In this document: positions 33,551-45,605 of the stretch, piece by piece
How the letters are laid out: every line of letters begins with the position of its first letter
Position numbering within the stretch: position 1 is the first letter of the stretch
Source of the DNA: Pezizomycotina sp. ARF18
Taxonomy: Eukaryota > Ascomycota
Direction of reading: 5' to 3'
Length of the DNA stretch: 64,000 bases
Assembly: GCA_002224055.1 (NCBI GenBank)
Contig: AZLU01000089.1
Span: 1 to 64,000 of the forward strand
The notes under the pieces: model-generated
Database searches by the model: none
The model's input: the letters and a program-made list of their open reading frames with translations, nothing else
Told to the model about the DNA's origin: nothing
Made by a program: the position numbers and the translations under genes

Positions 33551-34636
33551 TTATGAGATCCTGCCCGGAAAATCGAAAATAACAACGCCCAGCCTCCCCG
33601 TAGTATGATTCGGCAAGTAATCCGTGTAAACCAACCTGTTCGTGCCGTTCCAAGCCGGTATCCCACCGATGATAGATCCAGATCCGTGGATAGCCACCTT
33701 ATATGGCGTAAAAACGAGAAAGTACCTCTCGTCCGCCGCCGTTCCGGAACAGTATGTTATGTACATCTTCGTCGTGTCGGTCACCGCTCTAACTTTATCC
33801 AGGTGCGCCGTTATCGCGCCGTATTTTTCCATCTGAACGGATTTGCTGATTTGGTAGTTGTCTTCGATGTCCAGGAGGTTGTTGCTGTTCGCGTACTGGT
33901 AGCCGAAAGCGGAGACGGAGGAAGGTGCGGCGTTGAAGTCTACCAGCACGAGGAATTTTCCCCTTGCCTGTCCATCGTCGGCCATGAAGTAAACGGCCCG
34001 TTATACTGATACGTAGCGAAGATATTCTTCGTGGCGGCGTTGGTGGATTTGTACCAGGCGTACACTTCCCCGAACGTCTTTTTGTTCGTCTTGGAGTCGC
34101 CTGTGTAGTCGTTCTCGTTGTGGACACGCATTATAACGGTTTCGGACGGGTGAGCGGCTAAGAAAGTCTGTATGGAGTTTAAAACGTCCGTAAAGTTTTC
34201 CGGTGTTCGCGATGGTGTGCCAGATCTGGAACTGGTCGTTGACCTGGTGGCAGCGGATGTCGATGAACCTCAGGCCAGCCTTAAACATGTCGTCTAGCGT
34301 AGCAATCTGAGTTTTGAAAGGGTTGCTGTCGACGTTGGTCTGCGGAAGTAGGGAGCCGGTCATGGTGTCGTGCGTCCCGGGATGCTTACTGTCGTCAGCG
34401 GCGTCGCGTCGGAGATCTTCTTCATCCAGTCACAATTGGTCCCTGCTGTTGAAATCACAGGTCCCCAAGAACCGCTGTCCGGTAGGTGGCCCTGGGGAGA
34501 GCGCGCGCTGTTCGAGACTGATCAAGTCCTTGAGGACCGTGTTCAGGGGCCATGCGTTTATAACCGACGCGAGGTGAGGAAGGAGGAAGACGTATGAATA
34601 TACATGTTTGCGATTCGAGTACCGCGGGGGTTTCAA
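33551..34636 (-). CDS. Secreted PI-PLC X-domain phosphodiesterase
   Basis: Member of the phosphatidylinositol-specific phospholipase C X-domain family (TIM barrel), of the single-domain type. The start chosen at 34636 gives a hydrophobic N-terminus (YSYVFLLPHLASVINAWP). The catalytic segment reads CDWMKKISDATPLTTVSIPG then THDTMTGSLLP with the first catalytic His, followed by LDDMFKAGLRFIDIRCHQVN and FQIWHTI with the second. Further strands are FLAAHPSETVIMRVHNENDY, GKFLVLVDFNAAPSSVSAFG, YQISKSVQMEKYGAITAHLD, MYITYCSGT and LPNHTTGRLGVVIFDFPGRI, ending with TAA at 33551-33553. Frames change at least three times. Both catalytic histidines and the IDIRC strand are present, so an active enzyme is plausible. 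The exact start is uncertain. Confidence 0.85.
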
Positions 34637-36951
34637 ACGTCGGATGTGAATTCGTGTGAATTGAGGCTAGATTCTTGCCTCGAGCGTGATAGCAGCGGTT
34701 TATAGAGATTGCGACCGTTGATAACGAGGGGAAGGGTCGGTCGCAGGATGATAGTGATAGGCAGCTCAACGCCAGAACAAACACGGAGAACGAGAGAATG
34801 GCGATGGTTACAGCATCGGAGGTTTCTAGACATAAGAAGGAAGGAAAAAAGTGGAGAAGACGAGGAATAAATACTTAGCATTGAGGAATTCAGGGATGAA
34901 AGAAGAAAAACCCCTTTCAGGCTGATCATAGGCTGAGGATTTTCACCACCTGCCCTTCTTCCCTGCCTTTCATGGCGTTGGATAACTGGATAAGGAAAAG
35001 GTGCGGGGATAAAAAATTCCAGGTTGCATTCTCAACCAATGCAGCGCGACTCGACTCTGGGCGGCGGTGGGTCAAGAGTTAAGACTGGACAAGCCGTCCC
35101 ATCTGCTGATGGCCATATTAGAAATGACTGCCGATTGACCGACACTCAGCTTGTGTGATACAATGAGGAGCCAACCAGCTTGCCAGCTTCCACCATTGGC
35201 GCAACGCCGATGTGAGACCTCTCCAACGTTATTTCTAACGTTGTGAGGGGTCTAGAAGTGGTGGCATTGCCTGAATCCCAACCTCTCAGCGATCCGCGGG
35301 TTTCGTTTTCATCGGCGATGTTCAGGCTACTATTTCATGCGATGGCAACGATCATTTTTCTCGTATCCTCGCAGGGAATCAATGCAAGCTAAGCGAAGGA
35401 TACTGTAGAGGATTTGCGAATCCATACTCGATTTGATCGCGTCGTAACCGACGAAGAACCAAGGCACTAGAGCGTGGGAGGTGGGGTCTGAAGACCAATG
35501 ACTATGAATAGGGAGGACTCGAACTTAAAATTTGCGACAGCTGGCGCTGATGGCTTTTCTCCCGATGGGACAGACAATCAGCATTCGTGCATTCTTACTC
35601 AATATCCATGTTGCCCCCACGCGAATATAACTCTGCGATATCGTAATACTTTTCATACTTAATTTTATAAGTTCGACCGCACTGAACTGTTCGCCACGAT
35701 CTGCGAGAGACTGTATCCTGCTGGGGAAAACATGATGCGCCATTTAATTTCCTCGAGCTTTCCTGTATAGCCCGCTCGCCTGCGAAACTCTAAATCGATA
35801 GCGCCGGGTATCGAGGCCGAAGGAATGCTATGTTTGATGTCTAATTAGTCCTGTCTGCACGGCTAGTGAAGCGAGCGACCGTCGGCTTTGACAATTTTGC
35901 GGTTCCGAAAAGGCTAAACCCACTGCAGCGTCTGAGATAATAATAAATAGGGGCAGCTTAGTACTTCTGACTGTAACATCGCTAGATTGTATTATATCTC
36001 AAGTTATCGATTTAGGATACAAGCGAAAGGAGGGTCATTACAGCATGGTTGTTTAGCAACCGAAGAAAAAGGGGGTCTGAGATTCAGAAAGCAAAGCAGG
36101 CGGAAGGAAATATTCATTTATTTTCAAGCTTAGAGAAGTTTGTAATATAGGCCCTATTATAGACTAAGTCTAGCAGGGCCAATAATACGAACCAGAGCTC
36201 TTGCAAATGAAATTATAGTTCTTTGAGTTTAGGAATATTACGATCAGACCATAACCTAAACACGTTCGTATAGTTTTCAAGCAAATACTTCAAGTTTCAA
36301 AACCTACAAGCAACTCTTGCTCCATAGAAAAGAAATCCAGGCTCTAGTTTCAATATCCTATGATGAGGAAACAATTTCTGTCAAGATTAACACGTCAACC
36401 GCTAATACACGATTCACTGAATATCACAAGTCGTGGTTTGGTTACGTCGCGGCCGCGTAATCAGTAATTTTCTCGCTTGTGCAACCATCAAGTGGGGAAG
36501 GAAACAAGCACTTACATAAACAGGCATATTTTAAGCCTACGGCCCATATGCAGAAAATCCTCCCCATGGAACAATCCTCCCGGGATATTCCAATGAACTG
36601 CCCAGTGGTACGCTTAGGCGTAACTCGTGATTCCTCAGGAGAGCTTTACGAATGCCAGTGAATGTCGTTTCCTCAGGTTCGCAGTGATAGATAACACGTT
36701 GTTATCAAATTCTGGCAGTACTGGTATCGAAAGGGGCTGGGATAGCTCGTGCCGGGATGGTGGGTTGGCGTATGAACCTTTTATTCTACAAAAGAAAACC
36801 TCCAACTCCATATAAAGATATAAAGAGGCCGATGGATCCCCCTGCATCCAGTCCCGACCGATATCATACACATCGCAACGCATCTGAAAGCGCTGGCCCC
36901 TATCTCTAGATCCCTTATCGTCAAGTGTATCATCTAAGAATATATTCTAAT
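34637..36951. other. Gene-poor interval
   Basis: About 2.3 kb without a supported gene. A hairpin-like word pair (AACGTT repeated within 35216-35252) is visible. The right end is the promoter of the FAD monooxygenase. Confidence 0.45.
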
Positions 36952-38429
36952 ATGGCGCAAGAACAACCCTTCAAAGTAATCATCATTGGCGCCGGTATCG
37001 CCGGCCTCTCCTCCACCACTTCCTCCTAACCGCCCTCCCTTCCGCCTCCATAACCACCTACGAGTCCTACCCACGCACCGTCATAGCCATCGGCGGCGGC
37101 CTCGGCCTCGCCCCGAACGGCGTCCATGTCCTCCGTCTCCTCTCTCAATCCGCCCACGACCACATCGTCTGTCCCGAGCGCTCGTTCGCGGCACCTACTT
37201 CGAGCTGCACAACAGCAAAGGACGCGTCCTCGGCCTTATGGGCACGGATAAATTGCCGCCGTACCGGATGACGAAGAGACACGTCGTGTACGACGCCGTT
37301 AGGATTGCGCTGGAGGAGAAAGGCGGGCACGTTGTTTACGAGAAGAAAGTGAAGGGCGTAAAGGAGGTTGAAGGCGGTGTTGAGGTGAGCTTCGGAGACG
37401 GAGGGGTGGAGGTGTGTGATCTCGTGGTTGGAGCGGACGGATTTAAGAGCGTTGTCAGGAAGGCGGCGTTTGAGGGGAAGGTTGAGCCTATATATCAGTG
37501 AGTTATTCCACATTGAAGACCCTTGAGAATGATGCTCAAGATGGGAAGAAAAAAAAATAGCTAATGGTATAATCAGACAACTCGCCGGCGTCGGTGGTTT
37601 TATCCCCGCGGCCGCTATACCAGTCGCCGAGCGCGAGAAGTTAAAACAGCCTAATACTTCGGGGTCGTCATGACGTTCGGTCCCGACGGTTTCTTCGGTT
37701 ACTCGCCCTGCGACGAGTTGGGCGACGAGGGAGAGTACATGTGGTGGTCCACGGCTGAGATGCCCGTGTCACCCGACAAATCTACTAAGATGAACGAAGA
37801 GACCAGGAGCGAATTGATGGAAAGGCACAAAGGATGGCTCAGCCCGAGGGGCTTCGGTCATAGAAGAGATACTTCGGGTTGGCACGGGTGAAGGATGGGA
37901 TAACAAGCAGTTCATACCGAACTACCAGATGACCAAGGTAGAGAGGTACGGGAGTTCGAGCGGCAGGATCGCGTTGATTGGGGACGCTGCGCATAGTACG
38001 TTGAATCATTCGTTTCGAAAAAGCCCATTGTATTTCCTCAACGCACGGTTCCAAACTTACAAGGTATCAATATTTCACAGTTGTTCCCCCGCACTCCGGG
38101 CAAGGTGCTTCACAAGCCCTCGAAGACTCGTACGCGTTCTCCGCCATACTGGCTCATTTCCGTCAGAAGCACGACAAAGTGGACGAATCCTTAAAGAAGA
38201 CTATGGACGAATTCACGAAGTTGAGGAAGCCGCGCATAGATAAGATCATGGGCACGTCGGAGCAGGCGGCCAGACGAAGAAGAAGCTGTCCTGGTGGCAG
38301 GAGCTGCTCCGTGATTGTTTCTTCTGGCTGGTATGCAAACTTATGCCTGTGATCTTCTTCCGCGAGACCTACGGCTACAAGATTGATGAGGAGGTAGACA
38401 AACATGTGTTGAAGATTAAGGACAAGTGA
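36952..38429 (+). CDS. FAD-dependent monooxygenase (group A flavoprotein hydroxylase)
   Basis: NAD(P)H-dependent flavin hydroxylase of the salicylate hydroxylase/zeaxanthin epoxidase type; the substrate is unknown. The start at 36952 gives MAQEQPFKVIIIGAGIAGLS with the FAD-binding GXGXXG. Then come SASITTYESYPRTVIAIGGG, LGLAPNGVHVLRLL, LPPYRMTKRHVVYDAVRIAL, and CDLVVGADGFKSVVRKAAF with the DG motif. After intron 1 (37498-37576, GTGAGT, branch-like CTAAT) follow LAGVGGFIPAAAIPVAE, YMWWSTAEMPVS and YGSSSGRIALIGDAAH, the second FAD motif. It is split by intron 2 (37996-38080) and continues HSGQGASQALEDSYAFSAIL. A hydrophobic stretch (DCFFWLVCKLMPVIFF) near the end may anchor it in a membrane. 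TGA is at 38427-38429. Frame changes occur between these motifs. It lies 2.3 kb from the PI-PLC gene. Confidence 0.88.
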
Positions 38430-41400
38430 TTACACTCCAGGATGCTGCACGGGTTAATTACTACTATTGATCCTAGGTATAACAATATCTCAAGCCAATA
38501 ACTGGTTACAAGGTTTATTGGACCAACCTCCAGATTTTGGGGAAGGCAAACATAGATGCTTGTGGCGAAAGGATTACTTTATGCATTCATTTGTTATTAA
38601 CATTACCGTCGCCCAGAGTAGATGTAATGGAGCGCTGTCTTCCAAGTCTCTACCTTGAGAAATCTTGACGAGAGAAATTGCCTATGAGGACTAAATAAAC
38701 TGACATTTATAACATACTGCAAGCATTTCGTGATGACGGATTCTCGAGGGATGTCTCGGTGCAGCCATATGCAATTTTCTGCTTCTTGCAATCGCAGACG
38801 CATCCTACTAACATTGCTGGAGGGCCGCATTGTTCAGATCCGTAAAAGCTATTGATATAGGGATGCGTGTTGGTAAACTCCTTAATCGTGAACGAATGGC
38901 GGAAAGGAGAGCCATATCATTTTGCAATTTCAAAGACGTATCTTTGGCAGTGAAGATGTAGGAGTACGCTCCATAGGGGCGGCAAAGAAAGCGTCCAATC
39001 ACTATCGTCACAGAGGAACTAGGAAGAGTTAGGACGCTTCATGTTCGACTTCGTCATTCTTCCTCTCAGGAACGCTCGACTCAGAGATTTTGTCAACCAA
39101 CATCACGAAAAGTTAAATATATTAACAATCATTGATGAGAAACCTTAGTCCTGCATAAGAATATGATGCGACGCTTCACTTCCACCACAGAAACAGCTTC
39201 GTTCAAATTACCAAGAGACAGAAGTAACCAGGTCTCATCCACCAGATTCTGCCTTATGGCTTCGGTCTCTTGTAATCATTTTTATAAGGTTGAGAGGGAC
39301 CCCATCGTTGAATTGCCGCGTTGACAATCAACGTCAAACGGTGGTGACTGCAGGCCCAGGAACCCGTGAACCAGTATTCCGGTCCGCCTGCCCCCGCTGC
39401 TCCGCGACGAGCCGTAACGGCGTTTTGCGGGGGTAATAAAAATAAAACATACCTTCGATAATTTCTCATTCATAAGTTCTAATGCAAAACTGACGTCTCA
39501 CCAATCGAAGCTCACGGTTTGGTATGTACCTTATCCAACTGTACCGTTAGTGGCGGCTGCGAATGCTGCACAGTGGTAGATTTAGCACGTAGCTAGTTCT
39601 CTGCTCTGGGTTCGAATCTTCGTCATTCACTTCTGTGCCTAAGGTTGACGATACGCAAGTTTATCTCTTAGAACCTACTTTTCTCTTGTAAAGGTACCGT
39701 CTGCTTCATGAAAAAAAGACAAAAGTCGTGGCATATCAGTATAATTATAGAAGCTTCGGTATAAGTTACTTTTACCTTTTGCCTAAGAAGGTGCGAATTT
39801 GACATTTATCCGTGCCGCGATCTGCACTATTTTTTCCTTCGAGGAGGGTTGGTACCAGTTCTCGGGTTGTAGCTATTTTTGCTGGCGGTTGGGAAAGTCT
39901 GACATATGTGGGGCGTCAAACGAAACCGCGCGGAGCATTCTTACCATCTAGGCACCGTTTGCTGGTTCGCCTGATGGGGCTCAACTGCCCTATCCACGTT
40001 CTTCAAGGGTATGAGCACCAGCTTCGCCACCGACAAAGGGGTCAAAGGGTTTCCCAAGTTGAAAAGTTTAAGCGGCACTGCTAGCTGGAGTTTAGAAGAT
40101 GACTGTTTTTCTCCGAGACCTATGGTCGAGTACAGTATTGAGAAAAGAGACAATTCTGTTATCAAGATACGCGCTTCTAATACCGCCTCTTTTTTTCTGG
40201 TCGGTCTGGTGATGTCTTTGCGTTCAAGCTATTCGGAGGTCTGGAACGTTCACTTTACTGACTCTGCAAGGAGCGCCGCTCTCCCTTACATCGTTTCGTC
40301 TGAGCCGATATAGCAGACGCGTGGGGCATGCACGAGGACGTCCTCGAAACAAGGGCTTGCTTCCGCGGTATTTTTTTATGCTCGGATTTTGCTAATTTAG
40401 ACGATGAGCTAGATCCCTGTCCATAATTTCTTAGGCGTTGTTGGGGCAGAATAGCAGGGTACGCTAAACTGTTCGTTCCTCGCGTTTTAAAGAACGAGAT
40501 CGTCGCTGCACCTTCGGATAATAGCTTAGCAAGAGCACTTACCATAGCCTCAATCCTTGCAAAAAATATATAGGAACAAGATCTGTGTCGCCATCATTTG
40601 CGCAGTTATTGAATAAGTTTTAGTCACTTAGAAATGATGGTAAATGTGCCTGGCGATTAACGAATGACCACGACTTGAAGATGGTCCTTCGATTTCACCG
40701 CCTCCTCTCGACTTCATTGCCACATCCTGACGGACAGTTTTCTCCCTACTGTACATGCCATCTGTACTATTTGAAATATCATCTTTACAGACCTGAGCAG
40801 CATGAGTATCTGACTTCTAAAACAGTGGTGTAGAACAACGGAACCTACCTCTTTCAAATGTTTTTGCGAGAAATGTACTGATATACCCCGGTACCTTGCT
40901 CACCATAATCTCTTATGTCTTTCCGTACCAAGGTCGAGAGCGATAGTAAAATTAGATACATGAGCACGCGGAAACCGGGGCCCTTTCTTCCTTTTTTCCC
41001 TTTTCTCTAGTATGAAACCGGAAGTTCCCATGGATTCACGGCTGAGCTTGCTTGCAAGTATTTCACTCTTAGATACGTTCTCTCACTGTGGAGCGGCGGA
41101 CGACGAGAATTCCTATCCTATATTTGATTGAGCAATAAAGTGCGATTGCGGTGAATGTTTCGCTATGCCCCTACCTACTTATTGGGAATTATAAGACCAC
41201 TTTTTCTCACTGTCATATAGAGACCTGGGGTTCCTGTGTACCAACATATGCATAATACGCGCACTTGGTCCTGTATAATACTCCCCTTCCTTGCTAATTA
41301 TTGTTCTTTTAATCTCGCTCCCGGGGTCTCGAATAAAGATACAAAAATAATACACACAAAAAGAGGCCAAGGCGGGTTGTTTAAATTAAGCACCCATTCC

Positions 41401-41710
41401 CGGTCCAAAAGAAATTTTTTGAGACATTTCCAGTTTTCCCTCGTTATTCTTTTCGCGGGTCCGTCAATTGCAGTGCTCTTGCTCCTACTTCTACCCAGTA
41501 GCTGGTCCGATTTATTTTGCATATCATTCATTTGTCTTTTCTATTGGAGTCTTTCTGTCTTTCTATCGCAGTTTTTGTATTGTGCTATCCTTCAGACTTA
41601 GACCTAGACAACAAAACTTTGCGATTGAACAGGAACTCTCCAAGCTTTTAGCCTTTCTATAGTCTTTCATTGTATTATTTTGCTGCGATACCAGTCTTTC
41701 CCTTTTCACA
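38430..41710. other. Long gene-poor interval
   Basis: About 3.3 kb with no supported gene. Open frames near 39812-40545 on both strands lack firm motifs. The last 100 bases before 41711 are pyrimidine-rich, as in fungal promoters. Confidence 0.45.
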
Positions 41711-42510
41711 ATGAAGGTATTCAGTTCTATTCTCTTACTGGGTGCTTCTGCCACCTCTGTGTCCGCCCTTCCTCACTATCCCAACCGGCATCATGGTTGG
41801 AGCAATAGCAAGACACCGTCGAGCTGTCACTGCTTTCTAGACCCAGCTTACCCCAGCCGATCCTGGATTCTAATCGTAAGTCTTTCTTGTATCTTCTCAA
41901 CATTGCGATAATGACGTGGTTGCTAAAACATTTTGAGAAACAACGAAACAGCTGCCGATCGTTTACCAGCACCAGATAGCGGTCTTTCGCTGAAGCGCGT
42001 CGCCATTGGTTACGGCCACCAGCTCTACTCTTGCCAGAACCTGGGTGCAGAAGCCGCCCCTGCTGCCGCAGGCGCAAAGGCAACGCTTTACGACGCAAAC
42101 TGCGCCGCCGCGAACCCGTACCTGGGCACAGTTCCAGGGCCATCGTCAGCGCAAACCTGAACGAGGGAGCTGTACGTAACCTTCTGCGCCGCGCCGGCGA
42201 GAGCGAACCCCGCCCGGTAGCAGAGCACTACTTCCTCGACGCGACGACGCCAAAATTCGAGTTCACGGACGGCAGCGGGGATGTATTTGTCGGCATGGTC
42301 GGAGCAAGGCTTAACATTACGACTGGCCCCGCCGCTGTTGCGTGGCTGAAGCTTGTAGAGAAGACGGGGCGGGAGGGCGAGAGCGATATCACGGAGGTTT
42401 ACAGGTTGGAAACGGCGCACGGCGTTCCACCGAAGACTTGCGGGCAGTACGCTGGTTCGCCGAACCAGATCCAGGTACCATACGCGGCCGAGTACTGGTT
42501 CTACGGTTGA
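41711..42510 (+). CDS. Secreted DUF3455 protein
   Basis: Family of fungal secreted proteins of unknown function, sometimes labelled malate-dehydrogenase-like. The start at 41711 gives a clean signal peptide (MKVFSSILLLGASATSVSAL). An intron at 41876-41951 (GTAAGT donor, AACAG acceptor) precedes the domain: LPAPDSGLSLKRVAIGYGHQ, LYSCQNLG, GAKATLYDANCAAANPYLG, VAEHYFLDATTPKFEFTDGS, VAWLKLVEKTG, ITEVYRLETAHGVPPKTCGQ and the family end VPYAAEYWFYG. A TGA follows at about 42508-42510. Length and motif order match the family. Exon 1 and the region before LNEGAVRNLL contain frame changes. Probably extracellular; no catalytic residues are known for the family. Confidence 0.88.
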
Positions 42511-44873
42511 GCGACAGTATTTTTATGGCGGTGGTAATTTGGGCTTTCAAGTTTTTTGTTCATTTCAGTTCTTCATACTTGCAGCATTCTTCGTTGAACC
42601 ACCCGCATTTTCTATTCACGGCATCCCTTGATTCGCCTGCTCCTTCTGCATCGTTTTCTTCGAAACTGCATTTACTCTAATTTCCGATACAAATCCCTTC
42701 ATTCTCAACCAATCTACCTTGTTTATAATGTTATCTTCCCTTCGAATTCGTGTATTATTAGGCTTCCTTTTGTTCCTCATTGGTATCTTTGATAACACAC
42801 TTGAAATGCTCTTTGGAAAAAATATCTCATTAATTTCGAACTCATTTTGTTTAAATTTCAGCCTAAAAAATCTCTCAGCAATTGTTTGTTACACGCACTA
42901 GTCGATCAGAATGACTGCCTTGCAAGAAGACTTGGCTAGAGCCCGGAAATAGCGCGTTTCAAGCAAAAAATGGTTAGAAAGCTTGCAAAGAACTACTATT
43001 ATTCATGAGACCGTTCATTTCTTAGATTGACTTTTTTTTTCGCAGGGCGCGAAGACTATTGTGCTGTTTACCCGGTTGGAATAGTTTTACTGTATCATGA
43101 TGACAAAAATTGGATTTAGAACAGCGAACGCGTCCTAGCGGAAACCAAATCAGTCTGATGATAAGGGTTCAGCACAAAACTGTTACATTCTTTTATCACG
43201 CCGAGTAAACCAGACTAGCTAGCGGGAGCGCCTATAAGTCCAAGCAGGCCCGGCTAGCAGGCCAGTAAGATGAAGTAATATATCTCAGAAATGCACGATT
43301 TTGCCTTAAGAAACGCTAGCGGCGTTTTTCGCATGGTTCCAACCCAAACATATAACGCATGGTAATGGGTCTTGTGCCACGTCAGTAGTGCTAACCGTCT
43401 TGACGAGATGGATATTCGCGCGCGTAGTGCACTGGTACGGTTCACTTAGCCTATTACCGGGACAAGGCTGTCAAAAAAGATAAAAAAAGATGCCGTTTGT
43501 GGCATATATCTCGACAGGGAAGGTTGGATGCACTCTTGGGCGAGGCGATGCAGATGTAACTGGTTGCGTTCTTTGCCCAGCACCCTTCGTAGCGCAGTGG
43601 TACTAGACTTGTGTTATCTTTTAGCGTACCGTAATGCATTTTAAATGTGATAGTTTCAGTTACTGCTGGCATTTATGGAGGTGAACCTTTCGTCGGGGAC
43701 TTGGGGATAAGCCAACATCTCATGGCACGAACAAAAAGATCTGCGATTCCAAAAACGCCAGTTCAGCAAGTGTTATAAATTTAGCTTGGGTCATAAGCAG
43801 CCTTGCGTTGCGCACGAACTTATTGGCAGTCTGAACGGTAATGGCGCTTGATCGTAATCCAGTAAACCTCCAAGAAAGGTTATACATGAACAACACTGAC
43901 GAAGCGATGGATAACGTGCTTCTTGAGTATCGGATCTTTCAGAATTTACTAGCTCATTGGGCTGTGCTGTGTAACCGTTTTAGACGCCACGCTATAAGCC
44001 TTGCTATGTGGGGTAAGCGCTTGTCCCATCAAAATAGTTCCCATGCATGCCTTAGAATTTGGATTTAAAGGTTGATCGTGAGATAAATTGGCAGTCAAGC
44101 GTGGTAAGCTAGATTGTTAGATCTACGGTTGACGAGGACCGTACGCTGGCGTGTAGAGCTGCTAAAGACTGGTGTATTTGTTTAGAAATATCGGGCCGAG
44201 ATTTGTGAGCAGTTGGACTTGTGGCTTGGGAATGCGGTTGTTATAACGGTAGAGGTTCAAATAGACTTAAGCAGGAAATGATCCCATTGGGCGACTAAAA
44301 TCACTGGAATATTCCTAGCGCAGCGCTTCGTATAGCATAGCGCTTCTCAGGGATAGCTTCCTGAGGAGAAATATTGGCCTGTATGAGATTTGGAAAGAGG
44401 TTTTCGGGAATGAACATCGTTCTAAACGTAGCCATACCGACTTCGCCTGTTACTCCACATATAACAAAAACGGGCAGGTAGGTTTCTATTGAATAACTGT
44501 ATCGAACCTGGAGATTCGTGTTTATTTGTTTTAGATCTCCAAAATCTGAAAACCTCCGTATCTTATCCCTGGTAAACTTAGAAGAGATCTCGAAATCGTG
44601 ACCTGAACCTGATCAGTTCGATGATCTGATGTTGATTGAATACATATGAATTGTGTAATGATTCAACGATGAAGGATATAAATGACAAATGAATCTCTCC
44701 ACTATGCTCGAAACCCTTATTCCCATAATGCAAAACAAACAAACAAACAAAACGCAAGAACTCCAATACAGAAAAACTCCATAATCGAAGAAAACAAGAC
44801 AAATACATTCGGAAAACACCGCTACAAAGGTTCTCTTCCTTCCAACACCGCTAGGAACCCAAGAATCGAGATC
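42511..44873. other. Gene-poor interval
   Basis: No gene is supported. T-rich sequence just after 42511 is the likely 3' UTR of the DUF3455 gene. Open frames are under 80 codons and lack motifs. Confidence 0.45.
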
Positions 44874-45502
44874 ATGAGGTTCCAACTCATCTCCTTCGTT
44901 TTCACTACATCCGTCATCCCAGCGTTGGCTGCCCTGCCGCCCATCCTACCGCGCTCAAATTTCTCGATCGCGTGGAGGCTGCCCGACGTATAAAATTCGA
45001 TCAATACAAAGACGTTCAGCAACTCTACGTCTAGGGAAGTTCTTTCTCCGGTAAACCTATGTTAGACTGGAGCCAACTCGACCAGCTCGGTATACTGTTC
45101 AAAGCCACCAACAACAGCGCTGTTACGATCTGGTCTGGTAGCGACGGGGGATGGTGGGACCCGGAACAGGGCACCGATAACTCCGTAGACTAGGCCTAAC
45201 GATTATGGACTGGCCCATCGGCCTCGATGTCGCCGACGCCGACAAGATCGTTCGCGGTGCCGGCATCGAGGGGACTACAAAGAGTTCACTCTTAGCCAGC
45301 ACCCTGCTGGACAGGGCCTATCTATGCTTTCGCCATGGAAAACAATGATACCGTCCACGTCGGGGTCGAGAGCAAGAAAATTCTCCAGCAGCAAGAAACG
45401 AAAAACAAAAATCGAACGAAACGCCGTTTTTTCCGTCAAATCCGAGAGAGGCTTTTCTTCATGAGGGAAATGAGAAAAATTCTGGTGGTTGGTGTATCAT
45501 GA
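44874..45502 (+). CDS. Unrecognised small secreted protein
   Basis: The ATG at 44874 opens a signal peptide (MRFQLISFVFTTSVIPALAA). The mature part reads, in alternating frames, ALKFLDRVEAARRIKFDQYK, MLDWSQLDQLGILFKATNNS, AVTIWSGSDGGWWDPEQGTD, LTIMDWPIGLDVADADKIVR and MENNDTVHVGVESKK. It is acidic, Trp-rich and has few cysteines. I cannot assign a family. The exact 3' end is uncertain: the protein-like part ends near 45390, and the downstream A-rich tail with KKRKTK may be untranslated. Such proteins are often effectors or wall-associated, but that is only inference. Confidence 0.5.
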
Positions 45503-45605
45503 TCAGCTACTGTATCAAGAAAATACCGGATACGAAAAAAGGTCTGAAAATAGGAATAACAGACAAATTACACGTAACATACCTCTTAGAATAGAACACA
45601 AATCA

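Noticed and set aside
35216-35252. Imperfect hairpin with two AACGTT words as a MITE
   Set aside because: Outer arms pair poorly and no target duplication is visible.
39561-39628. tRNA-like stretch (GAATG...CATTC ends, AGTGGTAGA, GGGTTCGAATC)
   Set aside because: The T-arm does not pair (CTGGG with CTTCG), the total is 68 bases and no convincing anticodon stem exists. At most a degenerate relic.
40011-40313. Plus-strand 100-codon frame with FPKLKSLSGTASWSLEDD, slightly like the start of a retroelement gag
   Set aside because: The match is only a few residues, no other element parts are near, and no terminal repeats were found.
43578-43608. TTCGTAGCGCAGTGGTACTAGA, similar to a tRNA D-arm
   Set aside because: No T-arm or acceptor partner within 100 bases.
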